A DNA stretch of 64,000 nucleotides from Carex sylvatica. Its lineage: Eukaryota; Streptophyta; Magnoliopsida; Poales; Cyperaceae. Every line of letters starts with the position of its first letter. Position 1 is the first letter of the stretch. The notes below the pieces were generated by a model. That model was given only the letters and a program-made list of their open reading frames with translations. It ran no database searches and was not told where the DNA came from. Below, one piece after another: positions 60,196 through 64,000 of the stretch. Made by a program: the position numbers and the translations under genes. The stretch lies in contig CAXKVR010000033.1 in assembly GCA_964058845.1 (NCBI GenBank), positions 62,001-126,000 of the forward strand, given 5' to 3'.

Positions 60196-60217
60196 GGGGG
60201 GGTGGGGAGGGGTGGGG
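60196..60217 (+). promoter_or_regulatory. G-quadruplex motif at CLE25 stop codon
   Basis: Four G runs (7, 4, 4 and 4) separated by single T, A and T begin one base after the TAG. In the transcript this is a textbook RNA G-quadruplex pattern at the start of the 3' UTR. It lies in otherwise AT-rich DNA. Confidence 0.8.
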
Positions 60218-62400
60218 TGCTGGTATAATAGAATGGAATTCCAATGATAGGAAGGTGGATCACAAAGTGATGTGGGTCTCATTGCTGGTTTTAACTATAT
60301 ATACATCTATATATATATAACTTGGAACATGTTTGATTTGGTAGCAATTGGTCAAGTGTTAACTTTTGCAAAAGGAGTCCAAGCCAGCAGCTTCACTCAC
60401 ACAAAATTCACATTCAAAAGATTCTTTGACAAAGGTTAATGCATGCAAGAAGCTTTTGCAGTGACTTTAGTGATATATCCTTCCTTTATTTTTGGTGAGA
60501 GAGAGAGAGAGAGAGGTGTCATCCAAGAAGAAGATTTCTGTTGTGAATGGGAACAAAGTCCAAGAATTTTCTACTAGTTAATTAGATATACAAACACAAG
60601 GCTTCTTACAATTTTGTTGATTTTTTTCTTTTTACTTTTTCTTTTTCATCTGTTTTTTTTTTAGTTCTTTCGAGTGGGCCAGTAGTGTCATATGGATTAG
60701 GCTCTTTTAATTTTTTAAATATCTTTTGTTTTGTGACTTGTGCCTTCTAAGTGAAGCATTTCCACTAGTTAAATAGTATTAATTTTGTCTTTTGTTTGTA
60801 TCTATCATTATCTAACTATTCTTTTTGTTGAAAAAAAATATTATCTCAAGTGTATGTATCACTCAGTTTGAGAAGCACTAATTAATTAATTGCCTTAACT
60901 AAAGGGCAATTCAAGTCTTTTGTCTAGGGTCCCCTTTCAACGATATTACATTATTTCATATTTTTTCATCTATTGACAATAAAATTTAATTATGAAACCA
61001 AACATTAACATATATATACATCATAAGACGATTATGAGACTTTATGTATACATCATCTTTTATTAAATTATTTTATTTTTAAAAGATGAATTGAATTAAC
61101 GAGATATGTGGAAATAAACATCTTTAAAAAAAAATTGTACCAAAAATTTATATTAATGTAAATATATATATTGTAACATTATGAAATTAACTCATTTAAT
61201 TTCCTAATTGATTTGATTCTTAAATATATATATGGATATATATTAGTTGCCTTAAAATTACCTCAGACAAAAGGGAATATTTTTTTTATAAAAACTTGGT
61301 AATTGAGGTGTTTGAAATTTGAATTGTGTGACTATTTCGCTGTTAGTAGGTATTTCTCTACTCAAATTCAAAATTCAAATTAGAAAGAAGGATGTAAAAA
61401 AAAAAAGAACTTGCTTTTGCTTTTTGTAAATGTTTTGGTTATGAGCTCTAAGGTTTCAATAGAATATATATAGACATAGAACTAAAAATCTAGCTAGGCC
61501 TTTCTCCGTCTGAATAAATAAAATAGTTAATAAACAAACAAATATGAAACAATAAACCCAAGTGCAAAGAGGAGCCAAAAAAACAAAGAAACAAGGAAAC
61601 AAAAAAAATAAAAATAAATAGAGCCTCCAGAGTCTTTTTTTTTTTTTTTTGAGAGAAACCCGTAGGTATTGAGCATCCAGTCTCAAATAGAGAAAGAAAG
61701 GGATGCTTTTAAACTTTATCTTTTCTTTTTTTTCCTTTGGTTCCTTATCTTTAATTTGTTTTCCTTCTTTTTTCTTCTTTTATAGTACCAAATTGTTGAG
61801 GCAACCGAGAACTCAAATTAATCCCAGATCTGCCTCCTTTAATTTAACCGGTGGGTTTTTTTTTTTCTGTTAATTTGGTTGTCAATCTATTTCTTCAAAC
61901 TTGAGCTCAAAATTCCCGATTTTTTAATTAATTGAAAATAAAAATAAAAAATATAGCAGATTTCGGTCCCCTAGATTAATTAAAAAAAGAAGTTTCTGTG
62001 TATAGAGAGGATCTCACCATTTGAGAGGTAACCATAGAAACGATGGAACTCACTCTTTTTTTGGAATGAATATTAAATTCTTTATTTAATAATGGAAAGA
62101 AAAGAAATAATCGTGGTTGGGAAGATTCTAGTAACAAAAGTCATTGAAATTGATATTTGATATATTGGAATAATATGTTTTGTTATGGATTGACCCTAAA
62201 CGAATAAAAGAGTAACTAAAAGAAAAGAAATCCAATCTATTAGTTATTTTAAAAAATGCGAGAAGTTTTATATGTCTAGTGGAAAATTGAAATTTAGAAA
62301 AAATGTGATGGTTTATTCCGTTCAACTATAGTGTCTGGACAGAATAAATCATACCGTTCCGTTAATCTTGATCCTAATAAGTGATTTAACTTAAATATAT
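60218..62400. other. Downstream of CLE25; intergenic
   Basis: GA tract at 60497-60515. A T run followed by GAGAGAAACCCGTAGGTATT (about 61636-61680) is a short L1 3'-end relic (minus). No gene is seen. Confidence 0.5.
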
Positions 62401-62406
62401 ATATAG

Positions 62407-63798
62407 AGTCCGACTAGCGTCAAAACGTTTGGATATAGAAATTTATCCAAACAAGTCCTGGGTCGTTGGATTGGTTTCTAGATTTGTGTTTTATCATATT
62501 TCTAATCAACCAAACGGAAAATTATAATAAGCGCTCCGTTATTTTTTTTCCACCGTCTCCACCCGCCTCTTTCTTTTCCTCCCGTCTCTCTCTCTCTGTC
62601 TTTCTCTCGTTGTCTCCTCCTCCACCCAGAGAACAAGAAAACCTCCATGCACCCTGACCCCTCGCTTCTCCCTCTTTCTTATCCTTAGCCTCTCTCTATT
62701 AGTCTTTTCTCCTCCGCTCAGCTCCGCCCAGCTCCTCCGCTCGGCTTCCCCAGCCGCACGAGCTCCTCTGGTATAGGTTCTCTTTCAGTTACCTTTAGAT
62801 ATTTTTGATCAATCGTTTCTCCTCTTGATCGAGTTTTTATGGTTGTCTGGTTGAAGTTTTGGGATGACCATCCGATGGGAACACTCCTAGGACCTTAGTG
62901 GATCTGAACCGCATGAGCCCATTATCCTTCCACCGTTGAGAGCGGGAGGTACGCTTAATACTAGCTTCAATAGCCAATAGAGTTACTGATAACTCATTTT
63001 GCTGAATTCTAATTTCTGAGATTTGCACTTCTGTTTTATCAGGTACAAGGTGTTTATAAACCCAAGCATCAAACGAGCCTCACTCACTAACCAAATGTGC
63101 TGGAAGAAAAGAAATAATGTTGTGTTTGTATGCGAAATGTAAATTAGACAAATTAGAACATTGCTATTAAAAAGAAGTTACGATTTTTATGTAATATTTC
63201 TGAAGTAGTCATCTTGTACATCTATTTATAATACAAGTATTTTTTGCTATTGATCTTTATTTTATTATTGTGTTGTAACCTATGTACTTGATGCGATATT
63301 TAAATTAAACATATATATTAGCACGGGTATTATATATGGGGACTAGTAGTTGTTAAAACTGAAGGTGTGTGATGTTTGGATTGGAGGAATATGTATCTCC
63401 TTTTACAGAGAAGAGTTAATTAAACTTTGCAAATAAAATTAGAAATAAAAACTAATAGTCAGAGAAGAGGGTTGAGCAGGAGAGACAATCGGTTGGAGGT
63501 GCTGGGCGGAGTGGAGACAGAGGACAGCGTCGGGGTGGACATCAGCACGGAGAAGAATAGGTGAAGACAACAACAAAGAGAGAAAGAGAGATTGTGGGGG
63601 CAGGGATGGAGCCATGGAGGAAAAGAAAAGGAGAGACAGAAAGAAAAATAAAGCAATTAACGGAGCGCGACTTTCCGTTTCGTTTATTATTTTCATCAGC
63701 GATAGATCTGATAAAGCACATATTTAAAAGTTCATCCAACGACCCAAGACTTGTTTGGATAAATTTTTATATCCAAACGTTTTGACGCAAGCCGGACT
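62407..63798. mobile_element. Long-TIR fold-back (MULE-like) element, 1.39 kb
   Basis: Ends AGTCCGACTAGCGTCAAAAC and GTTTTGACGCAAGCCGGACT are inverted. The first 65 bases pair almost fully (GTTTGGATATA, TTATCCAAACAAG, GGGTCGTTGGAT), and weaker pairing extends several hundred bases (AAACGGAAA then GCGCTCCGTTA on both arms; CTCCGCCCAGC on both). It sits in (TA)n, so the target duplication is unclear. Between the arms is CT-rich, leader-like sequence. The minus frame 63028-62837 has no known domain. Confidence 0.82.
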
Positions 63799-63814
63799 AT
63801 ATATATATATATAG

Positions 63815-64000
63815 CTAGATGGGCAATGGTAAATTGTAATGTATAAGCATTTTTGTGCATTGAACCATAAATCAACGATTCAAAATCCAAATGACTGATC
63901 CAAACCATTCATCTTGTTCTCCATATTAATGTGCTTGGAGACTAAATTTTACATTTTTTGGAATTTTTTTACTATTTATTAAGCAATTTTGAAAATCGTT
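63815..64000. mobile_element. Fold-back MITE, cut by window edge
   Basis: Left arm of the 46525-46923 family: GTGCATTGAACCATAAATCA, CATTCATCTTGTTCTCCATA, TTTACTATTTATTAAGCAAT, ending in GAAAATCGTT at the last base. Confidence 0.85.

Noticed and set aside
1..64000. tRNA, rRNA or known microRNA genes
   Set aside because: None recognised by eye; covariance-model and small-RNA searches would be needed to exclude them.

Overview
This is nuclear DNA from a flowering plant. The supported genes are plant families with spliced GT-AG introns (SOSEKI, TAR auxin-biosynthesis aminotransferase, CLE peptide, DUF247, DUF538, GTD-binding/DUF593). They sit in AT-rich DNA full of MITEs, hAT elements, LINE fragments and LTR retrotransposons. 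I cannot place the species from the sequence alone. No bacterial, organellar or viral gene organisation is seen.

Layout. 0-7 kb: repeats, a large inverted repeat (about 1945-4660) and a broken F-box/LRR gene (5121-6035). 7.6-12.5 kb: a tandem duplication of a conserved plant gene of unknown function; the second copy has lost its coiled-coil exon. 12.5-21.9 kb: gene-poor, with MITEs, a GC-rich CCCGTG cluster, minisatellites, F-box terminal-exon remnants and an RTE-type LINE fragment whose unoccupied site survives in a paralogous copy. 22-27 kb: gene island with a DUF538 gene (-), a GTD-binding coiled-coil gene (+) and a complete seven-exon 5-formyltetrahydrofolate cyclo-ligase gene (-). 27-33 kb: two short hAT elements with 8-bp target duplications and an eight-unit tandem array of about 160-bp period. 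33-39.5 kb: a TAR gene (+) and a SOSEKI gene (+). 40.3-47.4 kb: a prolyl 4-hydroxylase gene (-), a decayed DUF247 gene (-) and a decayed second P4H copy (-). 47.4-52.5 kb: a copia element inserted in an exon of that second P4H, itself carrying a gypsy-type solo LTR, a LINE fragment and an inverted gypsy LTR end. 54-56 kb: a hAT element and a fold-back MITE. 58.6-60.2 kb: a CLE25-type peptide gene with a G-quadruplex motif directly after its stop codon. 62.4-63.8 kb: a long-TIR fold-back element. The last bases enter another MITE copy.

The intact genes do not form one pathway. TAR (auxin synthesis), SOSEKI (cell polarity) and CLE25 (mobile peptide) are all developmental regulators, but their proximity is probably chance. 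The most informative content is genome evolution: gene duplication followed by exon loss or decay, and datable nested transposon insertions. I did not find a clear new biological system. The best leads are the CLE25 stop-codon-adjacent G-quadruplex, the one-base frame conflict at the SOSEKI 3' end, and a near-palindromic 14-mer shared by two unrelated LTR families.
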